Assembly (NCBI GenBank): GCA_039182735.1
Contig: JBCDCB010000007.1
Span: 1 to 64,000 of the forward strand
Reading direction: 5' to 3'
DNA length: 64,000 nucleotides
Source of the DNA: JBCDCB01 sp039182735
GTDB lineage: Bacteria; Planctomycetota; Phycisphaerae; Phycisphaerales; UBA1924
The notes under the pieces: model-generated
The model's database searches: none
Seen by the model: the letters and a program-made list of their open reading frames with translations, nothing else
What the model was told of the DNA's origin: nothing
In this document: positions 8,563 through 15,981 of the stretch, piece after piece
How the letters are laid out: every line of letters begins with the position of its first letter
Numbering within the stretch: the first letter of the stretch is position 1
Made by a program: the position numbers and the translations under genes

Positions 8563-9030
8563 ATGATTCGAGCTTGCGAACAAACAGATACAGACGCGAT
8601 GATCGAACTCGGGCGAAGCTCGGGGCTGTTCGAAGACGAACAAGTTCAGGCACTTGCCGACATCATCCGTCGACACTTCGCGGGGCAGAGCGAGCGCCAA
8701 GAGATTTGGGTTGGCGCTTTCGATGGCCGCGAGGCACACGGGCTCGCCTATGGTGCCAGCGAGATGATGACCGATCGGGTTTGGAACCTGCTGTTTGTTG
8801 CTGTCCGTCCGGATCAAAGAGGTTCGGGCATCGGCAACACCCTTATCGAGGCCGTCGAAGAACGGCTTCGTCGCCTGGATACCCGCATGGTGATCGTTGA
8901 AACCACCAACGGGGCCGACTTCGTCGCGGCCCGTGGGCTCTACACAAAGCACGGCTATGAGCAGGAAGGAACCGTACGAGACTTTTACGCACAAGGGCAA
9001 GACAAGATCACCTTCCGGAAACTGCTCTGA
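8563..9030 (+). CDS. GNAT family N-acetyltransferase
   Basis: 155 aa. It has the acetyl-CoA-binding signature of the GNAT fold (VRPDQRGSGIGNTLIEAVE, Q/RxxGxG/A type, about residues 85-100) and a C-terminal GLYTKHGYE loop common to N-acetyltransferases of the RimI/PhnO type. The substrate is unknown. The ATG at 8563 follows the tRNA by 18 nt with only a weak GAGAA upstream, so it could be co-transcribed with the tRNA. Base composition is visibly less GC-rich than its neighbours, and the gene is enclosed by 28-bp direct repeats derived from the tRNA, so it was probably acquired by integration. Confidence 0.88.
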   Translation: MIRACEQTDTDAMIELGRSSGLFEDEQVQALADIIRRHFAGQSERQEIWVGAFDGREAHGLAYGASEMMTDRVWNLLFVAVRPDQRGSGIGNTLIEAVEERLRRLDTRMVIVETTNGADFVAARGLYTKHGYEQEGTVRDFYAQGQDKITFRKLL

Positions 9031-9064
9031 AGGCTCTGCTTGCAACTCCGCGTGTGCCAATCGA

Positions 9065-9092
9065 GTGCGGGTTCGAGTCCCGCCTCCGGCAT
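9065..9092 (+). repeat. direct repeat copy 2 (displaced tRNA 3' end, att-like)
   Basis: Perfect 28-bp copy of 8518-8545. The sequence before it (9031-9064) cannot be folded into the rest of a tRNA, so this is not a second tRNA gene. No integrase lies between the copies. Confidence 0.8.
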
Positions 9093-9146
9093 CTTTCACA
9101 CACCCGCGCACAGCCGTGCGCACAACCGATCCGAGACGAGGCCGCG

Positions 9147-9479
9147 ATGAGCAACGGGCAGCAGCAGTTCCAGGTCCACGTGGACCAGACCAAGATGAAC
9201 TCCACCTACGCCAACACCGTCCAGTCGTGGCAGACGCAGGACGAGGTCGTCATCGACTTCGGGTTCAACATGCCCGTCCGCCCGCCGCAGGACGGGCAGC
9301 CCGGGCAGATGCAGTTCGGCGTCGGGTCACGCGTCATCATGAACTGGACCACCGCCAAGCGCGTCCTCGAACGCCTCGCCCAGCACGTCCAGTCCTACGA
9401 GCAGCACTTCGGCGAGATCAAGACCAACGACCAGCCGCAGCCCCCCGCTGATGGCCCCTCCGGCGCGCCGCTGCAGTAA
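9147..9479 (+). CDS. DUF3467-type small protein
   Basis: 110 aa. It has the pattern of the DUF3467 family: YANTVQSWQTQDEVVIDFGFN near the start, then SRVIMNWTTAKRVLERLAQHVQSYEQHFGEI. Family members of this size have no firmly known role. The fold seems to be a short beta sheet plus a long helix. The ATG at 9147 has GAGG upstream. The tail (from about residue 95) is Pro/Gln-rich and disordered. It lies directly after the att-like repeat and is convergent with pheA. Confidence 0.8.
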   Translation: MSNGQQQFQVHVDQTKMNSTYANTVQSWQTQDEVVIDFGFNMPVRPPQDGQPGQMQFGVGSRVIMNWTTAKRVLERLAQHVQSYEQHFGEIKTNDQPQPPADGPSGAPLQ

Positions 9480-9486
9480 TCCGAAC

Positions 9487-9517
9487 GAGCCGCGCCCGTG
9501 AGGAAGCGGGCCCGCTC
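9487..9517. terminator. hairpin between convergent genes
   Basis: GAGC/GCTC plus GCCCG/CGGGC arms around an 8-nt loop lie in the 55-bp gap between the DUF3467 gene and pheA. No U-run follows, so this is only a candidate. Confidence 0.35.
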
Positions 9518-9534
9518 CATTGCTCGCATGATCG

Positions 9535-10695
9535 TCAGAGAATCCGCTGCGCTGCGGGGTACGAGCCCAGCACCGTCACCTCGCGGCACACCGACTTCAT
9601 CACGTCGATCACCGACTGCAGCGTGTCATCATCGCGGTGTCCCAGCGCGTCCACGAAGAACGTGTACTCCCAGTTCACGCGTCCGCTGGGGCGCTTGTCG
9701 ATGTGCGAGAGGTTGACGCCCGCGTCCTCGAAGACCTGCAGCACCTTCACGAGCGCGCCGGGCTCGTCGGCGGTGTTGAACATGATCGAGGTCTTGTCCT
9801 TGCCGCTGGGCTTCGCGGCTTCTTTCGAGAGCACGAAGAAACGCGTGAGGTTGTTGGGGTCGTCCTCGATGTCCTCGAAGAGGATGTTCACGCCGTAGAG
9901 CTTGCCGGCGAGCGTTGACGCGATCGCCGCGCTCCCGCGACCGGGCTCGAGCAGTTCCTCGGCCTTGGCGAGCTGCACGGCGCGCGCGGTGCTGGGTGCC
10001 GCGATGAGCTCCGCATTGGGGTACTGCGTGCTCAGCCAACGCCGGCACTGGCTGAAGGCCTCGGGCTTTGAGTGGATGCGTTTGACGTCCTTGGGCTCGC
10101 CGTTGGCGATCAGCGCGTGGTGCACGTTGAGGTGGACCTCGGCGTAGATCTCGAGCTCGGTGCCGAACTCGCGGAAGGCGTCGAGTGTCTCGACGACGCC
10201 GCCGCCGGTGGAGTTCTCGATGGGCGCGAGCCCGTAGTCGCAGTGCCCGCGGGCGACCTCGACGAAGACGCCGCGGATCTCGTGCAGGTCTTCGTACGAG
10301 ACCGATGACCCGAACTGGCGGACGGCCGCCTGATGGCTGAACGATCCGGGCGGCCCGAGGTAGCCGATGCGCAGCGGGCGCTCGAGCGCAAAGGAGCCGC
10401 TCATGAGCTCGCGGTAGACGGCTTCGAGCGCGCTGGGCGGCAGCGGGCCTTCGCTCGCGTCGAGCACCTTGCGCAGCACCGCCTGCTCACGATCCGGCGC
10501 GTAGATCGGGGAGTTTGTGTCGCGCTTGAACGCGCCGACCTCGACCACCAGGCTCGCGCGTTCGTTGAGCAGCGCGATCAACCGCTTGTCCACGTCGTCG
10601 ATCGCGACGCGCAGCTCGTCCAGAGACCGCCCGCTCGGCTTGACCTGGCCCTTGGCGATCGGGGCGGGCACCATCTGTTCGTCGTGTTCTGACAT
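9535..10695 (-). CDS. pheA: chorismate mutase / prephenate dehydratase (P-protein)
   Basis: 386 aa bifunctional enzyme of phenylalanine synthesis: chorismate to prephenate to phenylpyruvate. The N-terminal AroQ chorismate mutase (about residues 20-105; LDELRVAIDDVDKRLIALLNER) is followed by prephenate dehydratase (about 110-285; GYLGPPGSFSHQAA, and IENSTGGGV around the active site). A C-terminal ACT domain (about 295-375; GALVKVLQVFEDAGVNL and HIDKRPS, the counterpart of the ESRP Phe-binding motif) implies feedback inhibition by Phe. The ATG at 10695 is chosen as it begins a short polar leader before the mutase helix. It stands divergent from the membrane-protein pair. Confidence 0.95.
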   Translation of the reverse strand: MSEHDEQMVPAPIAKGQVKPSGRSLDELRVAIDDVDKRLIALLNERASLVVEVGAFKRDTNSPIYAPDREQAVLRKVLDASEGPLPPSALEAVYRELMSGSFALERPLRIGYLGPPGSFSHQAAVRQFGSSVSYEDLHEIRGVFVEVARGHCDYGLAPIENSTGGGVVETLDAFREFGTELEIYAEVHLNVHHALIANGEPKDVKRIHSKPEAFSQCRRWLSTQYPNAELIAAPSTARAVQLAKAEELLEPGRGSAAIASTLAGKLYGVNILFEDIEDDPNNLTRFFVLSKEAAKPSGKDKTSIMFNTADEPGALVKVLQVFEDAGVNLSHIDKRPSGRVNWEYTFFVDALGHRDDDTLQSVIDVMKSVCREVTVLGSYPAAQRIL

Positions 10696-10799
10696 ATCGC
10701 TCGCAAGCCCGGGACCTGGGATCCGTACCATGCTTTCGGCTGGATCGACCGGCGATCGTACCCGACGATCACACAACCTCGGATCTCACGGAGACGCGC

Positions 10800-11870
10800 A
10801 TGCTCCCGAGCCTCGCCGCGGGCGCGGCAAACACCTCGACCATCGGCGACCAGGTCGCCTCGGGTCTCTCTGCGCTGCCGATGTCCGCCCACGTCTCCGT
10901 CGGCGTGCTCTTCCTCGTCGGGCTCGTGCTCTGGCTCACCGGGCAGCGTGTCGTCCGCGTCGGGTTCGTCCTGCTCGGCGGCGGCGTGCTCGGACTCGGT
11001 GCCTACGCCCTCGGGCCCGCGCTCGGGCTCGGTCTGCACCCGCTGATCCTGGGCGTCGTCGGGCTTCTCGCCGGCGCCCTGATGGGGCTCGCCCTCTTCA
11101 AGTTCACCGTGGGCTCGCTCTGCGGGCTGGTGGGATCGATCCTCTTCCCCATGATCGTCGTCGGCGCGCTGCGGATCGGCGTCATCCCGGAGGGCGAGCT
11201 CGAACTCCCGCAGCAGCGTGGAGCGCTCGGGCTCGAGCAGATGCAGATCCCCGGCGTGCCTCTGGTCGAGGGCGCCACCGCGACGCCCGCGGAACGGGGT
11301 GAAGGCGGCGACCTCCCCGAGATGCCCAGCCTGCCGGAGGGGCTCGAAGAGCTGCTCCCCGGCGAGTCGCTCGACGGGCTGCAACGCATCAACGACGCGA
11401 TCACCCAGAACGGTGAAAACCTCTCGCCGAGCCGGTTCGCCGGGGCGATCCGTGGCGACGACGACCCGGACGGGCCAGGCGGGATCTCGCCCGACGACCC
11501 GCGCCTCGAACCCGCCCGCAAGGTCGCCCGCTTCCTCACGCAGGTCGCGCAGGAACTGCGCCCCCATTGGGACGGGCTCAACCTCCGCGATCGAGTCCTG
11601 CTGATCGGGGCCGGCGTGCTCGGCAGCACCCTCGGGTTCCTGCTCGGGATGACCTTTGCCAAGACGGCGACCGCCTTCCTCACCGCGGGGATCGGCGCGG
11701 CGATCTGGCTGCCCGGCGCGGTCTACCTCGCGCACGCAGGCTCCCCCGAGCTCGCCGGCAAGCTCGCCCTGCCGACGCTGGTCTGGGTCGCCGCGTGGGC
11801 GGTGTTGTCGCTCGTGGGCGGGGGTCTTCAGTGGATGACTCGCCCCAAGTCGTCCGATAGCAAGGCGTGA
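10800..11870 (+). CDS. multi-pass membrane protein (TMEM198/DUF4203-like)
   Basis: 356 aa. About four hydrophobic helices lie in residues 30-125, with Gly-rich segments of the type LLGGGVLGLGAYALGPALG. A long hydrophilic stretch (about 130-255, Glu/Pro/Gly-rich) follows, and then three more helices ending in TRPKSSDSKA. The repeated Gly-rich helices recall TMEM198/DUF4203-type proteins, a pattern-level suggestion only. CGGAG lies upstream of the ATG at 10800. The next gene is a shorter protein of similar style 57 nt downstream, so the two probably act together. Function unknown. Confidence 0.7.
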   Translation: MLPSLAAGAANTSTIGDQVASGLSALPMSAHVSVGVLFLVGLVLWLTGQRVVRVGFVLLGGGVLGLGAYALGPALGLGLHPLILGVVGLLAGALMGLALFKFTVGSLCGLVGSILFPMIVVGALRIGVIPEGELELPQQRGALGLEQMQIPGVPLVEGATATPAERGEGGDLPEMPSLPEGLEELLPGESLDGLQRINDAITQNGENLSPSRFAGAIRGDDDPDGPGGISPDDPRLEPARKVARFLTQVAQELRPHWDGLNLRDRVLLIGAGVLGSTLGFLLGMTFAKTATAFLTAGIGAAIWLPGAVYLAHAGSPELAGKLALPTLVWVAAWAVLSLVGGGLQWMTRPKSSDSKA

Positions 11871-11927
11871 GCGCCGTCCGATCGTCGGGCGGGCCGCCCG
11901 AGCGATCACGAACCGGACGCACACGCC

Positions 11928-12701
11928 GTGAACCTCATCACGCTCCTGCTTGCGCAATCCGAGTCTCAGCCGATCTCGACGGAACCTGTCTCCGACACCG
12001 GCCCCAACCCGGTCCTCCTGCTCAATGAGCAGCTAGACCAGCGCCTCGACATCTTCAACCACCCGGACCATCTGCTCCCGGTGCTGACGCAGATCCACAT
12101 GGTGTGGGCCGTGATCTTCATCCTCGTGGGCATCATGTGCGTGCTGCACGGGTACCGCTGGCACAAGTCGCTCATCATCGTGCTCGCGGGGCTCTCGGGC
12201 GTGTGGGCCGGCGCGACGCTGGGCGCGCGTGTCGGTGACGGGGTGATCGTCGGTGCCTGCCTCGCGGTGCTCTGCGCGGTGCTCGCGTGGCCGCTGCTCA
12301 AGTACGCCGTCGCGCTCTTCGGCGGGCTCGCGGGTGCCTTCGCCGGCGCCAACGTCTGGACCGCCCTGGGCTACCCATCAGAGCAGCACCACCTCGGTGC
12401 GATGCTCGGGCTCGTCGTCGCGGGCATGCTCGCCTTTCTCGCGTTCCGCGCGGTGGTCATCGTGCTGACGACCGTCGGCGGCGCGTCGCTTCTGCTCGTC
12501 GGCGCGCTCGCCGCGATGCTCCAGGTCGAGTCATGGCGCACGGGCATCGAGAGCGGCATCTCGCAGAACCACCTGCTCATCCCCATCGTCGCCGGGAGCG
12601 CCGCGCTCACAGGCGCGGTCGTGCAGTTCGGCGGCGGGTTCCGCGGCATGAACAACATGGCCAATGCCGCGTCGAGCAACGGGAAGAAACAAGAGAAGTA
12701 A
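11928..12701 (+). CDS. multi-pass membrane protein (TMEM198/DUF4203-like)
   Basis: 257 aa starting at GTG. After a 50-residue N-terminal segment there are about six hydrophobic helices rich in Gly/Ala (GLSGVWAGATLGARVGDGV, GGLAGAFAGANVW, TTVGGASLLLVGALAAM), ending in a Lys-rich tail NGKKQEK. The pattern matches the preceding gene without its hydrophilic insert, so they may be paralogues. It is convergent with nuoN, 20 bp apart, and no terminator is evident in the gap. Function unknown. Confidence 0.7.
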   Translation: MNLITLLLAQSESQPISTEPVSDTGPNPVLLLNEQLDQRLDIFNHPDHLLPVLTQIHMVWAVIFILVGIMCVLHGYRWHKSLIIVLAGLSGVWAGATLGARVGDGVIVGACLAVLCAVLAWPLLKYAVALFGGLAGAFAGANVWTALGYPSEQHHLGAMLGLVVAGMLAFLAFRAVVIVLTTVGGASLLLVGALAAMLQVESWRTGIESGISQNHLLIPIVAGSAALTGAVVQFGGGFRGMNNMANAASSNGKKQEK

Positions 12702-12721
12702 TCGTTCGAGCGTTTGCGTGC

Positions 12722-14374
12722 TCAGCGATCGATGCCGTCGGGACGCTCGATCGGCGCGGCGGAGGCGGTCGCCTCGACCGTGATCTCGACGGGGCTCGTG
12801 GCCTCAGAAGACACCCGGATGAGCACGCCGCTGAACGGCACCAGCACGATGACGGACGCCGCCGAAAGCACGCCCGCGACGACTCGCCACGGCGACTCCG
12901 CCGGCTGCAGCGACCGGGTGTGATCGGTGGGCGATTCAAGCATCGGCGCCCCGATGAGGCGGAGGTAGTAGAACGCCGCGACGGCGGAGTTCACGCCCAG
13001 CACGATCACCAGCGCGATCTCACCGGCAGAGATGGCGCTCGTGAACAGGAAGAGCTTGCCCACGAACCCGAGCAGCGGCGGCACGCCGAGCAGCGATGCG
13101 CTGCACAGCACCATCGTCCACCCGACCCACGGGCGTGTTGCGCACAGGCCGCGCAGGTCATCGAAGGTTTCGAGTTCCACCCGCTCGCCGTTCTCGTCGC
13201 GCTCGAGGCACGCGAGCACGGCAAAGGTCCCGAGGTTCATGAATCCGTAGCAGAGTAGATAGAACATGCTCGCGGCGAGCCCGTTGGAGGTCAGCCCGCC
13301 GTCGCCGGGACCCGCGATGAGACCGACCAGCATGTAGCCCGAGTGCGCGATCGAGGAGTAGGCCAGCACACGCTTCACGCTCGTCTGCAGGATCGCCAGC
13401 ACGTTGCCGACCGTCATGGTGAGCGCGGCGATGGTCCACAGCAGCACGCGCACCGGATCGGGCAGCGAACCCTCACCCGCCCCCCACTGCCAGCCGACCG
13501 TCGAGAGCAGGTAGATCAGCGCGATGATGCCGGCCGCCTTGGGCACAAACGCGAGGAACGCGCTCACCGGACTCGCGGCACCCTCGTAGACGTCGGGCGT
13601 GTAGAAGTGCATCGGCACCGCCGCGATCTTGAAGCAGATCCCGAGGATCGACAGCACGATCCCGAGCATCGCAATGGGCGACAGCCCGCCCGCCGCCATC
13701 TGTACCTGCAACGCCTGCGCGATGCCCGGCTCGGTGCCGTCGCCCCAGATCATCGTGGTGCCCGTCGCGCCGTAGAGCATCGCGAAGCCGTACAGGAAGA
13801 CCGCGGCGCCGAGCGCGCCGAGGAAGAAGTACTTGACGCCGGCCTCTTGCGAGCGGGCGCGCTTCGTCGAGATGCTCACCATAACGTAGGTCGGCAGGCT
13901 GGTGAGTTCGAGGGCGAGGAAGAGCCAGACGAGGTCGTCCGCCGTGACCACGAGCATCAGGCCCGTCAGCGAGAAGAGCAGGAAGGCGTAGAACTCGCCG
14001 CGGTTCGAGCGGATCGCGTCGAAAGGCCGCCCGCGGTCGATCTCGGCTTCGAAGTCCCGGTCGATCGTGCCCGTCACGAGCAGGACCATCAGTACCCCGA
14101 CTGCCGCGATGAGCGTCTTGGCGTAGGGCAGAAACTGCGGGAAGAGCGAGGTCTCCATGACCGGGGAGACCTGCGCGACGACCGCGGAGAGCAACAGCCC
14201 GCCGCCCGCGACCAGCGCGCACGCCTGACGCAGCGCCCGCTGCGGGGAGAGGCCCAGCACCATCACGGCGCACGTCGCGAGGAAGAGCACGATCTCCGGG
14301 CCGAGGAAGCGCAGCTTCTCGACCATCACGTTCGGCGCGTCAGCGCCGAGCATCGTCACCAGGTCGAGGCTCAC
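12722..14374 (-). CDS. nuoN: NADH-quinone oxidoreductase subunit N
   Basis: 550 aa, antiporter-like membrane subunit of complex I with about 14 hydrophobic helices. The conserved proton-channel region is visible: TDDLVWLFLALELTSLPTYVM with the helix-5 Glu, then GVKYFFLGALGAAVFLYG, the Lys-bearing AFVPKAAG, and VKRVLAYSSIAHSGYM. It starts at GTG overlapping the nuoM stop (GTGA). The C-terminal 40 residues are hydrophilic with a Thr/Ala/Glu-rich tail. Last gene of nuoJKLMN. Confidence 0.95.
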   Translation of the reverse strand: MSLDLVTMLGADAPNVMVEKLRFLGPEIVLFLATCAVMVLGLSPQRALRQACALVAGGGLLLSAVVAQVSPVMETSLFPQFLPYAKTLIAAVGVLMVLLVTGTIDRDFEAEIDRGRPFDAIRSNRGEFYAFLLFSLTGLMLVVTADDLVWLFLALELTSLPTYVMVSISTKRARSQEAGVKYFFLGALGAAVFLYGFAMLYGATGTTMIWGDGTEPGIAQALQVQMAAGGLSPIAMLGIVLSILGICFKIAAVPMHFYTPDVYEGAASPVSAFLAFVPKAAGIIALIYLLSTVGWQWGAGEGSLPDPVRVLLWTIAALTMTVGNVLAILQTSVKRVLAYSSIAHSGYMLVGLIAGPGDGGLTSNGLAASMFYLLCYGFMNLGTFAVLACLERDENGERVELETFDDLRGLCATRPWVGWTMVLCSASLLGVPPLLGFVGKLFLFTSAISAGEIALVIVLGVNSAVAAFYYLRLIGAPMLESPTDHTRSLQPAESPWRVVAGVLSAASVIVLVPFSGVLIRVSSEATSPVEITVEATASAAPIERPDGIDR

Positions 14375-15981
14375 GACGCACCTCCCGAAACCTCAACAAC
14401 CTCGGCGACCGCCGGCGCTTCGATGAGGCCGCGCTCGATCCCCGCGCTTTGCAGCATCTCGCTCACCGCTTCGAGCGGGACCGCGAGCGTGTCGAGCATC
14501 GCGTTGGGGTAGACACCCAAGAAGACGCACAGCACCGCGAGCACGCCGAGGATCAGAATCTCACGCCCGCAGAGGTCAACCGGGAGCGGCGCGTCGTGCG
14601 TGTGCCCCGGGGGCTCGATCAGCGGGCCGAAGACGATCTTCCCGACCATGAAGAGCAGATAGATCGCGGCGATGACCATGCCGGTGCCCGCAACGAGCGC
14701 GAACCACGGGCCGAGCGTGCCCGGGGTGCCGCCCACACCCGGCGCGCCGGACTGGAACGTGCCGATCAGGCAGAGGAACTCGCTCACGAATCCGTTGAGG
14801 CCGGGCAGCCCCACGGAGGCCATCGCGAAGAAGCCCATGAAGAAGGCCCAGATGGGCATCTTGCTGCCCAGCCCGCCGACCTCTTGCATCGAACGCGTGT
14901 GGTAGCGCTCGTACATGAACCCGATGAGGAAGAAGAGCGCACCGGTCGAGAGACCGTGGTTGATCATGTACAGCACGCTGCCGGCGAGGCCCGTCGAGTT
15001 CAGCGCGACCATGCCCAGCACGCAGAACCCGAGGTGGCTGACCGAGGAGTACGCGACGAGCTTCTTCACGTCGCGCTGCACCCAGCAGATCAGACCCGCG
15101 TAGACGATGCCGATGATCGCGAGCACCGCGATCGCCGCGGCGTATTCCACCACCGCGCCGGGCACGAACCCCAGCACGAAGCGGTAGATCGCGTACGTCC
15201 CCAGCTTGAGCAGCACGCCCGCGAGCACCACCGAGCCGGCGGTCGGCGCCTCCGTGTGCGCCAGCGGGAGCCACGTGTGCACCGGGAAGAGCGGCACCTT
15301 CACGGCGAAGCCGATCAGCATCGCGAGCATCACGAGGGCCTGCTCCTGCGGGCTCATGACCTGCGCCGCCTGCGCGAGCAGGCCGATGTCGAACGTCCAG
15401 TCACCCGTCAGACGCGACTGGAACCACGCGACGTACACGAGACCCGCGAGCGCGATGATCGAACCGGTGAAGGTGTAAAGGAAGAACTTGGTCGCCGCGG
15501 CCTTGCGGTTGGTCGAGCCGAAGAGCGCGATGAGCACGTACATCGGGACGAGCGTGAACTCGAAGAAGACATAGAAGAGCAGCAGGTCGCGCGCCGCGAA
15601 GACGCCGACCATCGCCGCCGGCAGCACCGTCAGCCACGCGTAGTACGTGCGGACGCGGCTCGTGATCGCGCTGTACGACCCGGCGACGCACAGCGGCTGC
15701 AGCACCGCCGTCAACACGATGAGCCACATCGCCACCTGATCGACACCCAGCGACATCGACACGCCGAGTTCCGCGATGACCGGGAAGGACATCGCCAGTT
15801 GGATCGGTTCGGCGGCGTGCGCCGCGGCGTCCTGGATCCAGTCGAACTGCATGCTCGCCACGCCCGTGACCGCCAGGCTCACCATCGACGTGAGCATCGC
15901 TCGCCCCTTCGCGCCCTTCTCGGACCCGAGCGCGATCAGCAGCGCACCGACGATCGGCACCATGATGAGCGCGAGCAGCAT
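14371..15981 (-). CDS. nuoM: NADH-quinone oxidoreductase subunit M
   Basis: 536 aa antiporter-like subunit. The diagnostic stretches are LLFYVFFEFTLVPMYVLIALFG (helix 5 with the essential Glu), FAVKVPLFPVHTWLPLAHTEAPTAGSV (helix 7-8 with Lys) and VQRDVKKLVAYSSVSHLGFC. The ATG at 15981 overlaps the nuoL stop (TGATG). About 14 transmembrane helices are expected and the hydropathy agrees. It is translationally coupled on both sides and carries protons across the membrane as part of complex I. Confidence 0.95.
   Translation of the reverse strand: MLLALIMVPIVGALLIALGSEKGAKGRAMLTSMVSLAVTGVASMQFDWIQDAAAHAAEPIQLAMSFPVIAELGVSMSLGVDQVAMWLIVLTAVLQPLCVAGSYSAITSRVRTYYAWLTVLPAAMVGVFAARDLLLFYVFFEFTLVPMYVLIALFGSTNRKAAATKFFLYTFTGSIIALAGLVYVAWFQSRLTGDWTFDIGLLAQAAQVMSPQEQALVMLAMLIGFAVKVPLFPVHTWLPLAHTEAPTAGSVVLAGVLLKLGTYAIYRFVLGFVPGAVVEYAAAIAVLAIIGIVYAGLICWVQRDVKKLVAYSSVSHLGFCVLGMVALNSTGLAGSVLYMINHGLSTGALFFLIGFMYERYHTRSMQEVGGLGSKMPIWAFFMGFFAMASVGLPGLNGFVSEFLCLIGTFQSGAPGVGGTPGTLGPWFALVAGTGMVIAAIYLLFMVGKIVFGPLIEPPGHTHDAPLPVDLCGREILILGVLAVLCVFLGVYPNAMLDTLAVPLEAVSEMLQSAGIERGLIEAPAVAEVVEVSGGAS

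Noticed and set aside
8546..9064. Insertion sequence or prophage remnant
   Set aside because: No transposase, integrase or terminal inverted repeats are present; only direct repeats derived from the tRNA.
9031..9092. Second tRNA gene downstream of the acetyltransferase
   Set aside because: Only the T-arm and 3' acceptor strand match tRNA-Leu. The 34 nt before the match cannot form the D and anticodon arms, so it is a displaced 3' end, not a tRNA.
10696..10799. Third shared-TA divergent promoter between pheA and the 10800 gene
   Set aside because: TACCAT exists on plus at 10726, but the minus strand has TACGGA, not a TANNNT box on the same TA. The geometry differs by one base from the two good cases.
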